From the NCBI RefSeq assembly GCF_004362395.1, contig NZ_SNWE01000003.1:168558-232557 (forward strand): 64,000 nucleotides of DNA, read 5' to 3'. Shown piece by piece: positions 9,291-19,179 of this stretch (within the stretch, counting starts at the first letter, position 1; each line of letters begins with the position of its first letter). The stretch comes from Salegentibacter sp. 24. Lineage in GTDB: Bacteria; Bacteroidota; Bacteroidia; Flavobacteriales; Flavobacteriaceae. The position numbers and the translations under genes are program-made. The notes under the pieces are model-generated. The model made no database searches, had not been told where the DNA came from, and worked only from the letters and a program-made list of their open reading frames with translations.

Positions 9291-11261
9291 CTAGTCGGCT
9301 TCATTATTTAATGAATTTATGTATGCAGCTATTTTTAAACCATCTTCTTTAGATACTTGAGGCATAGGAGGCATGGCAACGGGATAATCAGGCCAGTTTG
9401 CTGGCTGTGGATTATGAATAAGCTCTAAGATTTTTTCATTGCTGTAATTCCTCTTTGCAACCTCCCGGTATGCTGGTCCTACTTGTTTTTTATCTACTGC
9501 GTGACATGCAAAACAATTATTTTTTTGAAGTAAAGCCTGAACAGTCTCGTAATCCGGCACCTCTTGCTCCTGGGAAGCTACAGTGGGCTTATTAGACTTA
9601 GAACTTTCTTTTTCGTTACTAGCAGAAGGTTCTTTTTTAACTGCCGGTGAACTGGAAACGCTATAATCTGCGGGATCTAATTGTTCTCCCTTGGGTATTG
9701 CATTTAGCGTATAATAAGCAGTTGGATGTACCAGTGAATGTGATCTTTCATCAGCTCTCACCCCGAAAAGAGATAGTTGGTGAACAAAACTTTTTCGTAA
9801 ACTATCCACAGCTATTCTTACTTTCATGCCATCTTCGGAGACTTTTACCCCTTTAATTTCATGACTTTTAAGTTTAACCGGCGGACTTCCATACACTGGA
9901 AAATACTTGTATATAAAACTATCCACGGAATAAGAGGAAAGATCTGTAGCAGATTTCCGGTCTACAGGTTTAGTAAACTCAATTTCAAAACCATCAGGCA
10001 TAGCTCGAACAGCCTTCATTTCAAAGGGCACTCGCTTATTCCACACCAGGCGTTGTAAACCCTGATTGGCTTCTCCCGCTGAACCCCAGCCTCGATTGGT
10101 TTCACCTACGAAAAGTGAACCATCTTTAGCCCAAGCCAGTCGCAGTACTCCTGATTGAAATCCACTTCTAAAACCTAAGGCTGCTCCCTGGTGTACTCCG
10201 TTTACTTCTTCCATGAACACTCTCATAATCATGCTCATTCCCTGATCACCCACTAATAATTGTCCTTCAAAAGGGCCAAAACTACCTTCAGGTATTTTTA
10301 CGATCTCGGAATTAGAAATTCCAAGAATTCCATGGGGCAACCAGACTGCAGGAGTCTGCAATTGAGGAAAATCATCCTTTAATTCATATAAACTAACAAA
10401 ATCCTCATTCTGATCATTTTCCGGTTTTATATACCTTCCATTTTCATCCTTGTTAAACTTGGGATCAACCTTGGCATAAATTTGTTCTGTAGTGATATCA
10501 ACAGGAGAAGATGGTTTGTCTGACCAACGCAGACCAGCCGGATGCCCGGTAAAAGAGCCTTTATTTACCTTCCATATTCCTCCTGAACCCATCCAGTCTC
10601 CCTGGTTTTCAGCGTAGAAAAACTCCCCGTCAATCATTCCCAGTCCTGCCGGAGATCGCATTCCTGTGGCCCATGGCTCCATTGTACCATCTTCCGAGAT
10701 CTTCATAGTCCAACCCCGCCATGGAACCCTGCTCTCACCTCGCCACCATTGTTCACTTCCAAATGCTACATTTCCAGTCACAAAAAACGAGCCGTCAGGT
10801 GCTATTTTAGGACCAAAACTATATTCATGATAGTGTCCTGATAGAGGCCAGGAATATACTGTCTTATATAAATCTGCCTTTCCATCCTGATCGGTATCCT
10901 CCAGCTTTGTCAATTCTCCCCTTTGTGCTGCATAAAAAGCTCCATCCTTGTAAGCCAGGCCTAAGGGTTCATGTAAACCGGAAGCAAAATGTCGAAAGAA
11001 AGGATTAGAACTAGTTGGATTTTCTATTACGTAAACTTCTCCTCTTCTTGTGGCTACCCCTAAATTTCCATTGGGCAGCACACACAATCCCCCTACTTCA
11101 AGTAATATTCCCTCAGGGGTTCGGATATTCCGGATATTAAAAAAATCTTCCTCCATTGGGGATTCCTGTGCATTGAGTGTTGTACAAAAACCTGTGCACA
11201 GAACAGCAAAAACATGAAGATATAATTTTTGTAAAAATAGATTGCTCTTGTTTGGTATCAT
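9291..11261 (-). CDS. Secreted beta-propeller dehydrogenase-like protein with C-terminal cytochrome c
   Basis: 656 residues with an N-terminal signal peptide (cleavage near NAQ). Residues about 40-400 are a beta-propeller of the PQQ-dependent/membrane-bound dehydrogenase-like kind (GGLCVLPNGNLGVATRRGEVY, GPKIAPDGSFFVTGNV, RSPAGLGMIDGEFFYAENQG). A beta-sandwich follows, then a Ser/Lys/Glu-rich linker (about 530-565), then a cytochrome c domain with heme motif CFACH at 583-587 and a likely axial Met in AMPPMPQ. It is periplasmic and probably passes electrons from oxidation of an organic substrate. The substrate is unknown; the adjacent DUF1080 protein makes a carbohydrate plausible. It starts 19 bp after the DUF1080+PA14 gene. 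Confidence 0.8.
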   Translation of the reverse strand: MIPNKSNLFLQKLYLHVFAVLCTGFCTTLNAQESPMEEDFFNIRNIRTPEGILLEVGGLCVLPNGNLGVATRRGEVYVIENPTSSNPFFRHFASGLHEPLGLAYKDGAFYAAQRGELTKLEDTDQDGKADLYKTVYSWPLSGHYHEYSFGPKIAPDGSFFVTGNVAFGSEQWWRGESRVPWRGWTMKISEDGTMEPWATGMRSPAGLGMIDGEFFYAENQGDWMGSGGIWKVNKGSFTGHPAGLRWSDKPSSPVDITTEQIYAKVDPKFNKDENGRYIKPENDQNEDFVSLYELKDDFPQLQTPAVWLPHGILGISNSEIVKIPEGSFGPFEGQLLVGDQGMSMIMRVFMEEVNGVHQGAALGFRSGFQSGVLRLAWAKDGSLFVGETNRGWGSAGEANQGLQRLVWNKRVPFEMKAVRAMPDGFEIEFTKPVDRKSATDLSSYSVDSFIYKYFPVYGSPPVKLKSHEIKGVKVSEDGMKVRIAVDSLRKSFVHQLSLFGVRADERSHSLVHPTAYYTLNAIPKGEQLDPADYSVSSSPAVKKEPSASNEKESSKSNKPTVASQEQEVPDYETVQALLQKNNCFACHAVDKKQVGPAYREVAKRNYSNEKILELIHNPQPANWPDYPVAMPPMPQVSKEDGLKIAAYINSLNNEAD

Positions 11262-11280
11262 TTTAAGCTATATTATAATA

Positions 11281-13134
11281 TTAATAAAGAAGAGTATAAG
11301 TAATATTGGAATTCAAAGGTATCAGCAGCTCCTGTCCTTTGTCACTAGAGCGAACCACAGGTTTTTCTCTTCCAGTATCATCCAATCTGATATAATATTC
11401 TTTATCTCCGATTAGAAACAACTCATCAGAAAGCTTTTCAATTTTATCTGCATTGGCAAGTCTAACGTGCAGGTTATTCACAGGAGTATCCACCGAAATT
11501 TTTCTTTGGATTCCCTGTCCCTCGTTAATGACCTTTAACTCATCCTTTATATCCGCACCATAAATACTATAATGAAAGGAAGGTATATCTTTTTGATCAA
11601 GTTTGTATCCAAGTGCTCTGTAATTCCTTCCAGTTGTATCGGCCGCCCATTTCTGCTCCTTAGAAGAAAGTTTTCCCACAGAAATTCCTAAATCACCTAA
11701 AGGCAAAACACTCCCTAAGGGAACAGATGTTCCATTTCCACGGCTGTACCACATAGGGGTGGCATCTAAAAACTTCCCTCTCCAGATTTGTGCTAATGTA
11801 CCACTGTTTAAGTCATAGGTATAATGCAGCTGCAGGGGATGCCCTACCGAAACAGCATGAGTTAGAAGCTTGCCTTGAGATTCTTCCCCTCCGGGTATAT
11901 TCATAAAACTGCGCAAAACTTTAGAATCTTCTGCCTCGACTAAAATAGGATCAACGGGCTTATCAAAATCTCCGCTTTGATCACTAATTAGGTATTCTCG
12001 TAGCCCTTCACCGGAAATCTTAAGTCCCAGACCAGGATCTACCCAATCTTGAAATTTAGAGTATATCACTTCAAAAGGAAGCTCTCCCGCTGGAAGATTT
12101 ATCGTAGTTTTTCCTCCTCCACTTCTAAAGGAAAGCAATTCTTTTTCATTCACTCTGATCAGTCCAGTTCCCCCGGGGGTTTCCAGGTCAAAAGTATATT
12201 CTCCTGCTTGCGGAACATTGAGCTCTCCTGTATAGCGAACTAAAAACTGGTCAGCGCCCGTATTTAAATCTGAGGTAAGCATGGCTGATTTCCCCTCCGC
12301 TTCAGGAGGAAGATTTTCATAATCAGGTTCTTTATCATACCTCCCTTTATAGATTTTATAATTAAGATTCGTCAGTTCAGGACGAGGTTTCTCAAACCTG
12401 GTTATTTTCATATTTCGAAACGCAACAGCTCCATGGTCTCCCTGGATACGAATCGGACCGACGGGTTTTTCGCCTGCAACTGAACTACCACGCGTGGGGC
12501 CTAAGAGTTCCAAATCTTCATGGATTGTCACTCCGTTCAATTTTACATAGATGAATTTGGCATTTTCAATTTTCTCCCCCTGAGCGTTAAATTTTGGAGC
12601 CTTAAAGGACACCTCCAGATGCTGCCATAAGCCAGGAGCCTTGCTCACATTCTGGCGCGGTGAATATCCCTGGTAACCTTTTTCCCCTTCAGGTTTTTGA
12701 TCATCCCAACGTTGATAAACCCCTCCGTTTTCTCCAGAAGTAATAGCATTTACTCCCCAACTATCCTTTAACTGAAGTTCATACTGACCTTGAAAATAAA
12801 TTCCAGAATTTGAGCCTTTTGCCATTAGATAATCGAGCTCTAAATCGATATTTCCGTACTCATCCTCAGTGTAAAGATCCTGTCCATTATTTCTATCTGG
12901 ATCATTTACAAGAATGCCGGTTCCCCTTACAACTTTAAGTTCATTTGATTCATCTAAATCAGTAAAGACATTACCTGCAGTGCGCCAGCTGTCACCTGGA
13001 TTTTTAAAAGATGAAAGATCATTGAAATCAAATTCCTGTTGCTGGCCAAAGGAAGTTTGTACAAAGAGAACAAGCGTCAGTAGAAGGATAATTCTTTCAC
13101 TTCTAAAATGGTGATGAAAATACTTAAAATTCAT
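11281..13134 (-). CDS. DUF1080 (3-keto-disaccharide hydrolase-type) + PA14 secreted protein
   Basis: 617 residues with signal peptide (ending TSFGQ). Residues about 35-250 form a DUF1080 concanavalin-like domain with the family signs GNIDLELDYLMAKGSNSGIYFQGQYELQL, VYQRW, PGLWQHLEVSF and PIRIQGDHGAVAFRNM. Residues about 265-385 form a PA14-like sugar-binding domain (LVRYTGELNVPQAGEYTFDL). The C-terminal ~220 residues are not recognised. DUF1080 members have been described as 3-keto-disaccharide hydrolases. The gene is first in a probable operon with the cytochrome c protein and TMEM220 copy A. Confidence 0.82.
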   Translation of the reverse strand: MNFKYFHHHFRSERIILLLTLVLFVQTSFGQQQEFDFNDLSSFKNPGDSWRTAGNVFTDLDESNELKVVRGTGILVNDPDRNNGQDLYTEDEYGNIDLELDYLMAKGSNSGIYFQGQYELQLKDSWGVNAITSGENGGVYQRWDDQKPEGEKGYQGYSPRQNVSKAPGLWQHLEVSFKAPKFNAQGEKIENAKFIYVKLNGVTIHEDLELLGPTRGSSVAGEKPVGPIRIQGDHGAVAFRNMKITRFEKPRPELTNLNYKIYKGRYDKEPDYENLPPEAEGKSAMLTSDLNTGADQFLVRYTGELNVPQAGEYTFDLETPGGTGLIRVNEKELLSFRSGGGKTTINLPAGELPFEVIYSKFQDWVDPGLGLKISGEGLREYLISDQSGDFDKPVDPILVEAEDSKVLRSFMNIPGGEESQGKLLTHAVSVGHPLQLHYTYDLNSGTLAQIWRGKFLDATPMWYSRGNGTSVPLGSVLPLGDLGISVGKLSSKEQKWAADTTGRNYRALGYKLDQKDIPSFHYSIYGADIKDELKVINEGQGIQRKISVDTPVNNLHVRLANADKIEKLSDELFLIGDKEYYIRLDDTGREKPVVRSSDKGQELLIPLNSNITYTLLY

Positions 13135-13202
13135 TTTTTTGTTTTAATTAATCAATAGAATTTTCTGTGTTCTAAAAGGATGTGATTTATTCCATTAAAA
13201 CA

Positions 13203-13223
13203 CAAAACTAAATCGTTCTAGTT
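13203..13223 (-). promoter_or_regulatory. Candidate -7 element overlapped by a LacI-like imperfect palindrome
   Basis: On the minus strand TAGTTTTG (13203-13210) matches TAnnTTTG exactly, about 70 bp before the DUF1080+PA14 start. It overlaps an 18-bp imperfect palindrome with central CG (13206-13223, AACTAGAACGATTTAGTT on the minus strand; 14 of 18 positions symmetric). A CG-centred palindrome over a promoter is a typical LacI-family repressor arrangement. Prediction only. Confidence 0.35.
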
Positions 13224-13340
13224 AGGAAAAGGTAAATATTACTATTATTTTTCATTTGGCAAAATTTATGAAAAATTTTTTATATTATTTAAAATTCATT
13301 TTCTTTAGCAGACCCTTAAAACCCATTGATTTTCAATTAT

Positions 13341-13625
13341 TTATTTTCTAGTTCATAGAGATTTTTGTAATCGATTTTCATAAATATCCTTCCTACAAAT
13401 GATTTATTGAGTAGCATTATGCTGAGAATCTGCAAAATTTCCTAGATTTCCCACTCCACCTTTAAGGTGTTTGCTATGATTGTGAGAAGAAAGTAAGCGA
13501 TAATTGAACAGTAAATTTGAATCTTAACAGCATTCCTGGTATTTCCTTAAAAAGATTTAATTTTTAAAAGCTGTTTCATCCACTTAAAAACAACTCCACC
13601 TCCCATCGCTTTTAATACAGAAATG
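13341..13625 (-). pseudogene. Remnant of an IS4-family-like transposase C-terminus
   Basis: The 779-bp gap between the DUF1080+PA14 gene and TMEM220 copy B holds no intact gene but a decayed transposase end. Reading the minus strand across frames gives FKWMKQLLKIKSF, then after a shift GNTRNAVKIQIYCSIIAY, then EILQILSIMLLNKSF and a stop at 13341. These match in order the C-terminus of IS4-type transposases (the ELFFKWIKQHLKIK and NAVKIQI blocks). At least one frameshift and one in-frame stop are visible. The rest of the gap (13625-13890) shows nothing else I recognise; no terminal repeats could be assigned. Confidence 0.65.
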
Positions 13626-13892
13626 TTATTTCACTCGTGCTGATTTACTATTTTAACCCATAAAATTATTTAATTACTAATGCGAATCGAGGGTTGAAAA
13701 AATAGTAAAAAAGTAAGTCTAATTTGTTGAAAACAACGCATTATACTTGCTCAAGTCGCTTTCAAATCGAAAATTATTTCAATGAACGTTTATCATTTAT
13801 ATAATCATACTTCCCAATGATTCACATACCTCTTAACCGGACACTAATGATTTTATTTTAACATATTTCGCTGTTATTAAAAGGGTTAAACC

Positions 13893-13913
13893 TTATTCCC
13901 CGAAATAGGGAAT
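13893..13913 (-). terminator. Possible terminator after TMEM220 copy B
   Basis: Directly after the stop codon the minus strand carries ATTCCC, a short loop, then GGGGAAT (six pairs plus one wobble). The following stretch is only moderately T-rich, so this is a weak candidate. Confidence 0.35.
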
Positions 13914-14282
13914 TCAAGTAGAAATAAAATAATTCATGGCTAATGCAGCACTAATAATAATTAACCCAAAAAACTCCCGAGTCTTTTCAATATAAGGCTT
14001 GGTTGCCTGCATACTGTGTACGATACTTTCTTGCTTATATTTGGTAATCCATTCAAGAACTCCATTTTCTGAAAAAAATAATATCACTGCATAAACCAGG
14101 TAAAGTCCAATTGCTAAAAGATATACCAGCGGAAAATATTGCCCAAACGTCGCCAGCCCACAACCTACAGATGCTATCATATAAATAGACACCCAAAGCC
14201 ACGAATCTTTATCGTTTAAATTAACATATGCAAATCCTGCAAAGGCGAGACAGAAAAAAACGTTTAAAATAGAAAACAGCAT
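13914..14282 (-). CDS. TMEM220-type small membrane protein (copy B)
   Basis: 122 residues, four hydrophobic segments, and the conserved TREFFGLIII motif before the last one, matching TMEM220 copy A (ARESFGLLI). The N-terminus has the shared pattern of a helix followed by VNLNDKDSWLWVSIYM, compared with WQGNDPDAVIWVAAYA in copy A. It begins 51 bp after the large propeller/HEAT/cytochrome c gene, mirroring the arrangement of copy A. Since that upstream gene is now interrupted by an IS, expression of this gene may be reduced. Function unknown. Confidence 0.75.
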   Translation of the reverse strand: MLFSILNVFFCLAFAGFAYVNLNDKDSWLWVSIYMIASVGCGLATFGQYFPLVYLLAIGLYLVYAVILFFSENGVLEWITKYKQESIVHSMQATKPYIEKTREFFGLIIISAALAMNYFIST

Positions 14283-14333
14283 AGAATTGGTTTATTTAAA
14301 TTTCTCAATAATTTAAAAACAGTGATAGCTAAC

Positions 14334-17300
14334 TTATTCTCCATGTGAACGGGTGATTTCTTTTGAGCTACCTGCACTCATTTCATCTTCTTTTAAAGTT
14401 GCTAAATAACTTACAAGGTCACGGATTTCCTTAGCGGTAAGCAAGTGTTTCATATTTGGCATACTCGAGGTAGCATTATTCCTCTGCAATACATTCTTTT
14501 TCTGGATGATCGTATCTGGCTGATTGCCCATTTTTATTGCAAGACTGCTATCGTTCTCAGATTGAAGTACTCCTGTAAGTTTTTGTCCATTATCAAGTTC
14601 AACTGATACAATCCCAAATCCTGGAGCCAGATCCTTACTTGGAACTATCAAAGCCTCCAGTATTTGCTCTCGGGATAATCTTCCAGCCACCCCATTTATA
14701 CGCGGCCCTGCATTTCCTCCGTAATCATCAAAAGAGTGGCATTTCATACATTGAGCAGTTGGGTGCTCCAGGAAAATTTTTCTTCCTTCCTGCTCGTTCC
14801 CTCCAAACAAACTTCCCTGATAAGCCGCCAATGCAGATTCGGATCCCTTACCAAGGCTTATTTTTTCATAACGTGATTTTAAGGTTCGAGATTGCGTGCT
14901 GTCAATAGCCTCCGCTAATTCCAGATGAATTCCTGGCACCAGTTTTCCATGGTCCATTTTGTCCAGAAGATCCTCAAAAATTTCCTGAGAAAATTGTACA
15001 GGTATACTTCCAAGCGTGAGAACTGCTGCCTGTTTTTCTTCCAAACTCCGCTTATCAATTACTTCTGCTAATAATCGGGCAGTTAATTCTTTTGAAACAT
15101 CTTGAGTTGCCAACAATTCCAGCCCTTTTATCCTTACCGATTTTTCTTTGTCAGAAATGGCCTGCTGGATAGCTTTATCCATTTGTTTATAATTCATCCC
15201 TGCTAAAGCAGTCAATGCTGAAACACGCACCTCCGGTTCGCTGTCCTTTTGTAACATTCCAAAAAGTTTGGATGATCCATTCTCGATTTGAAGCTTAGCA
15301 ATAGCCATAATGGCATTGATTCGCACGGATTTTTCTCTCTCGCCAAGTAATTGGATTAAGGGTACAGCAGCTTCTTCCCTGACAAGAGTGGGATCGCGCT
15401 CTATCACCCCTCTATATCGGCCGTCCACCCGATCCAGAACAGAAGGATTAGGCCAGGTACTCAATGCTTTCAAAGCTTCAATCCGCATAGCTAAGGGAGC
15501 ACTTTTTTTCTGCGCAAATCGGATAAGATTCTGCATCGCCTTTGGGCTGCCAACTCTTAAATTTGCATTAATCGAACGTCTTATCAAGGGTTCATTGGTG
15601 AATTCTGTTGTTATAAGTACATTTCCAAGTGCGGGCAATGCTTGCTCTATAGAATAATCGTCATTAATGGCACGTGCCGCCTCTGTTACAATATATTCAT
15701 CCCCATCATCCAAAAATTCTGTAATCTGCGGGTGCCTAAGCCTGCGCAATGCAAGAACTGCTCCCATTCTAACAGCCGGTGAGGAGTGATCGGACAAATC
15801 TATAATAGGTGTAGCATTACCTATCCTGGCTAAAGCTAGGCTCGCAGCATGTCGGATATATTCATCTTTGTCATTATTGGCTTCCAGTAGACTAATTATA
15901 GGCTGAATAGCAGGATCATATGCAATTCTTCCCAATGCCTCGGCAGCAAAGAACCGAGCTCTGCTATGACTATCCTTTAGAAGTGGCATCAACTGGTTTC
16001 CAGCTTCCTTATATCGTATATCTCCAATCCATTTAGCTGCTTGAGCTCTTATCTCAGGATCACTATCCTTCAATAACGGTATTAATAATTGTGCATATTT
16101 TTTTTCCTTTCGGGCTAGTTGACTGATTCCCCATATGCCATGAATACGGGCTAATTGATGGTCCTGCTGTTTGATACTTTTTTTGAATTCTTCCACCCCT
16201 TTAGCTCCTCGCTTAACCAATTCAAATTGTGCTTTTTGCCTGACCCTCATATCAGGATTTTTTAAATATCCTCCTAGCTCACTTTCATTTACCAACGAGA
16301 AATCTGCAGAAAGTAATTTTTCCGTGAGTTGTCGTTGTGGACTTGATGCTTCTTTATCAATATCAAGCTTCCAGATTCTACCTTTATTTTTGGTATCCCA
16401 TCCTTCCAGCCAGTCGGCTACATAAAGGGCTCCGTCTGGACCAAAATCCATACCAGTTGGCAATATTCCCTTAACCAGCATTTCTGTCTCGCCCAATTCA
16501 AAAGAGGCCCCGCTTGGATTTAACTTAAAGGCGTGCACCCCAGATTGAGCGGGGTTACCGACAAATTCGGAAACAAAAAAGGTCTTTTTATATTTTTCAC
16601 CCAATGCTGTCCCGGGATTGTATACCATCCCGGCAGGGCCACTTATATAATTTGCAATGGCGGGAGTAATGTAAGCTGCCTGGCCCTCAAAACGTGGCAA
16701 AAAGAGCTTCTCATCCATCCATACTTTGTAGCTATTGTTATCTGGATCCCTATATTTTCCAAACTGCCAGTTTATCCTCCAGCCTGAATCTGATCCATTA
16801 ACTAAGTACACAAGCCTTTCTTTTTCACCAGGATGATCACCGTCATTATCTACACTGAAAAGATTTCCATACTCATCAAAAACAAATTCATGTGTGTTTC
16901 TCACTCCCATAGCGAATACTTCAAAATCACTCCCATCAGGATTAGCTCTGACTATAACCCCTCTGTTGGGATATTTCCACTCCTTGCCGTCCGGTCCTTG
17001 CCCGTTAAATCCTATATCCCCTATTCCCCAGTAAATTCTACCAGCCGGGCCCATCTCTAATCCAGACATCCCATGTCCTCCGAAGCCTATATGGACCCCG
17101 TATCCATGGGATATGGAAGTTTTCTCATCAGCTAGACCATCCCCATTGGAATCTTTTATTCTCCATAGATCAGGTGCCACTCCAACAAAAAGATCATCCC
17201 CCTGGATTAAAACAGCCCCTGCAACATCATTGACCTCATCATTGAAATCTTCTACAACAAGCTGGGAAAAATCTGCCACGCCATCTCCGGATACATCTTC

Positions 17301-17529
17301 CAGTCGATACACATGTTCCTTCTCCATGGTCAAATCTTTCCAATCATGAGATCCATCGCCGTTAAGATCAGCCAGCCATTCATTTTCAGCACTGTTTTCA
17401 GGAGACAATGTTCTGTGCAAAAAATCACGTTTGTCCTCGACCGTTTGCAACTTAATTGAGGCCGTTTCCCACTCCTGATGTCCTCGTATATCAAATTCCG
17501 AATTTTTCTGTCTATTTGTTCTTGTATAA
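14334..17529 (-). pseudogene. IS-interrupted propeller/HEAT/cytochrome c lipoprotein, 3' part
   Basis: The main part of a large Pirellula/Verrucomicrobium-type protein: a membrane-bound-dehydrogenase-like beta-propeller, a HEAT-repeat array, and a C-terminal heme-binding domain with CMKCH (1019-1023 in restored numbering) followed by LIVPSKDLAPGF and GVLQ, the signs of the TIGR02603 heme-binding family. The frame is open from the IS boundary at 17529; a TAA at the IS end blocks read-through, and the first usable internal start is a TTG at 17450. The 5' part lies at 19180-19459. Joining the parts and dropping one TATAA repeat restores an uninterrupted 1156-residue protein. The protein would act in the cell envelope as an electron-transferring dehydrogenase; substrate unknown. 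Confidence 0.85.
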
Positions 17530-17563
17530 CCTTAAATCCGCAGGTTAGCATTAAAAAAGAAAA

Positions 17564-17601
17564 GGAAAAGCCACTAAAACCAAAGGTTAAAAGGCTTTTC
17601 C
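17564..17601 (-). terminator. Stem-loop near IS left end, terminator-like on the minus strand
   Basis: GGAAAAGCC (17564-17572) pairs perfectly with GGCTTTTCC (17593-17601), with a smaller inner pair AACC/GGTT. On the minus strand the stem is followed by a T-rich run (TTTTCTTTTTT), the shape of an intrinsic terminator. It would stop minus-strand transcripts leaving the left end. The same structure occurs in copy 2 at 23429-23466. Confidence 0.5.
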
Positions 17602-17611
17602 AATTCAAATA

Positions 17612-17633
17612 TTTTCACCAATTTGGGTGAAAA
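17612..17633 (+). promoter_or_regulatory. Hairpin overlapping the transposase start region
   Basis: TTTTCACC and GGTGAAAA form a perfect 8-bp stem with a 6-nt loop. The right arm contains the GTG candidate start at 17627. In other IS families such hairpins hide the transposase start on transcripts entering from outside; whether this happens here is inference. Confidence 0.35.
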
Positions 17634-18919
17634 CATCGTTGCGGATGAAAATTACAACTTCATTAGAAAACATACAATCATTTGGCGGGCTTAATTTTGT
17701 TTCAGCCGAATTTGACCAATTAAACCTTCCAGAAATGATTGCCCGGCACCTTGGGCAGCGCCCTTCACAAGCCAAGTTTAGCTATTCTGATATGGTCAGA
17801 AATATGTGGTCGGTTCTTTTTTCCGGAGGTGACTGCGCAGAAGATTTGCAAACCAACTTAAAAAATGAGTTCCTGCATATCCAGGACCTCAATGTATGTT
17901 CTCCGGATACTGTTTTGCGCCTTCAGAAATCCTTGGCTCTGGGCAAGGAAATCCATATAGGCAAGTCGGGGTCTGTGAATGAATTCAGCAAACATCCCAA
18001 GCTCAATGCTCTAAACCTGGATCTGTTGCTGCAATCAAAAACATTGTGCCCAAACCAGTCTTATGATCTTGACTTTGACCACCAGTTTATCCCTTGTGAG
18101 AAATACGATTCCAAAAAGGGCTATAAAATGAAGCAGGGCTATTTCCCGGGCGTGGCAAGCATCGGCAAACATATCGTGTATGTTGAGAACAGGAACGGCA
18201 ACTCTAATGTAAAGTTCAAACAGGCGGAAACACTGCAGGACACCTATGATCTGCTAAAAAGCCAAAACATTCAAATTGACAGGAGCCGTATGGACTGTGG
18301 CTCTTTTACAAAGGAAATCATTAAAACGGTCCAGGCCAACAGCGAAAGGTTTTACATCAGGGCTCAGCGCTGTGGTGAACTGTCCAACAAAATAAAGAAC
18401 GTACAACAATGGCAAACGGTAAAAATAGGGCTGTTCGATGTGGAGGTCTGCAGTATCGAGTATACACCTTTTGGGGGCAAGAAAACATATCGGTACGTGA
18501 TAAGCAGAGAAAAGAACCATACCGGCCAGACCGATGCTTTTTTTGGCGATGCCTTTACCTACAGGGCAATAGCCACTAATGACCTGGCTTCCACCGATAA
18601 AGAGATCATAGAATACTACAATCAAAGAGGGACCTCCGAAAGGATATTTGATCAAATGAACAATGATTTTGGATGGAAGAACCTGCCCTTTTCTTTTTTA
18701 GAGGAGAATACGGTGTATATGATCCTGACGGCCATGTGCAGGAATTTCTATTTGATGCTCTTAGAGAAATTATCCAAAAAAATACCTTTTGTGAAGCCTT
18801 ACTTCAGGCTCAAAAAGTTCATCTTCCGCTTTGTAACCGTGCCTTTCAAATGGATCAGACGAGCAAGACAGAGGATCCTCAAATTATTCACCAAAAAACC
18901 CTACCACCTACTGGTTTAA
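17627..18919 (+). CDS. IS1380-family transposase, copy 1
   Basis: A 430-residue DDE transposase. Diagnostic IS1380-type blocks are FGGLNFVSAEFDQLNL near the N-terminus, CSPDTVLR, LDFDHQFIPCEKYDSKKGYK (first catalytic Asp region), GYFPGVASIGKHIVYVENRNGNSNV, RMDCGSF (second Asp) and YYNQRGTSERIFDQMNNDFGW (catalytic Glu region). The C-terminus is basic. The GTG at 17627 gives the longest frame; the ATG at 17645 (MKITTSLENIQ) is an equally plausible start. Length is normal for the family and no disruption is visible, so it is probably active. Protein identical to that of copy 2. Confidence 0.93.
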   Translation: MKTSLRMKITTSLENIQSFGGLNFVSAEFDQLNLPEMIARHLGQRPSQAKFSYSDMVRNMWSVLFSGGDCAEDLQTNLKNEFLHIQDLNVCSPDTVLRLQKSLALGKEIHIGKSGSVNEFSKHPKLNALNLDLLLQSKTLCPNQSYDLDFDHQFIPCEKYDSKKGYKMKQGYFPGVASIGKHIVYVENRNGNSNVKFKQAETLQDTYDLLKSQNIQIDRSRMDCGSFTKEIIKTVQANSERFYIRAQRCGELSNKIKNVQQWQTVKIGLFDVEVCSIEYTPFGGKKTYRYVISREKNHTGQTDAFFGDAFTYRAIATNDLASTDKEIIEYYNQRGTSERIFDQMNNDFGWKNLPFSFLEENTVYMILTAMCRNFYLMLLEKLSKKIPFVKPYFRLKKFIFRFVTVPFKWIRRARQRILKLFTKKPYHLLV

Positions 18920-19179
18920 AGGTTCTAACTACCAGCAAATATTAACCTTTATGGGGAAGGTATGCCCATGTATCAGCGCTAATAGCCCTAAAACCGTTAT
19001 TCGTTGCCAATCTCACTCACGGAAAAACAGTGGGGTTAAAAAAAAACAAAATAAGGATATGAGTACACCCAAATAACAGAATTTGTAAAAATATAACCCA
19101 AAACAGAAGACAAAAAACCTTAAATTCACCCTACAAAATAGATTTTAAAATCACTAATTAACTACCTGCGGATTTAAGG

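Larger units (their letters stand above)
17530..19179 (+). mobile_element. IS1380-family insertion sequence, copy 1 (complete)
   Basis: A 1650-bp element bounded by 16-bp perfect inverted repeats starting CCTTAAATCCGCAGGT (17530-17545 and 19164-19179) and flanked by a 5-bp target duplication TATAA (17525-17529 and 19180-19184). It carries one transposase. Length, CC termini and transposase type fit IS1380. It interrupts the propeller/HEAT/cytochrome c gene. It appears identical over its length to copy 2 at 23395-25044, indicating recent transposition. Confidence 0.95.

Noticed and set aside
13369..13376. AATCGATT near the palindrome family in the IS4 remnant
   Set aside because: Only the 8-bp core matches and it lies inside decayed transposase sequence, far from a start.
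17330..17608. 92-codon open frame on the minus strand spanning the IS left end
   Set aside because: It starts inside the IS and reads the cytochrome gene in the wrong frame; an artefact of the insertion.
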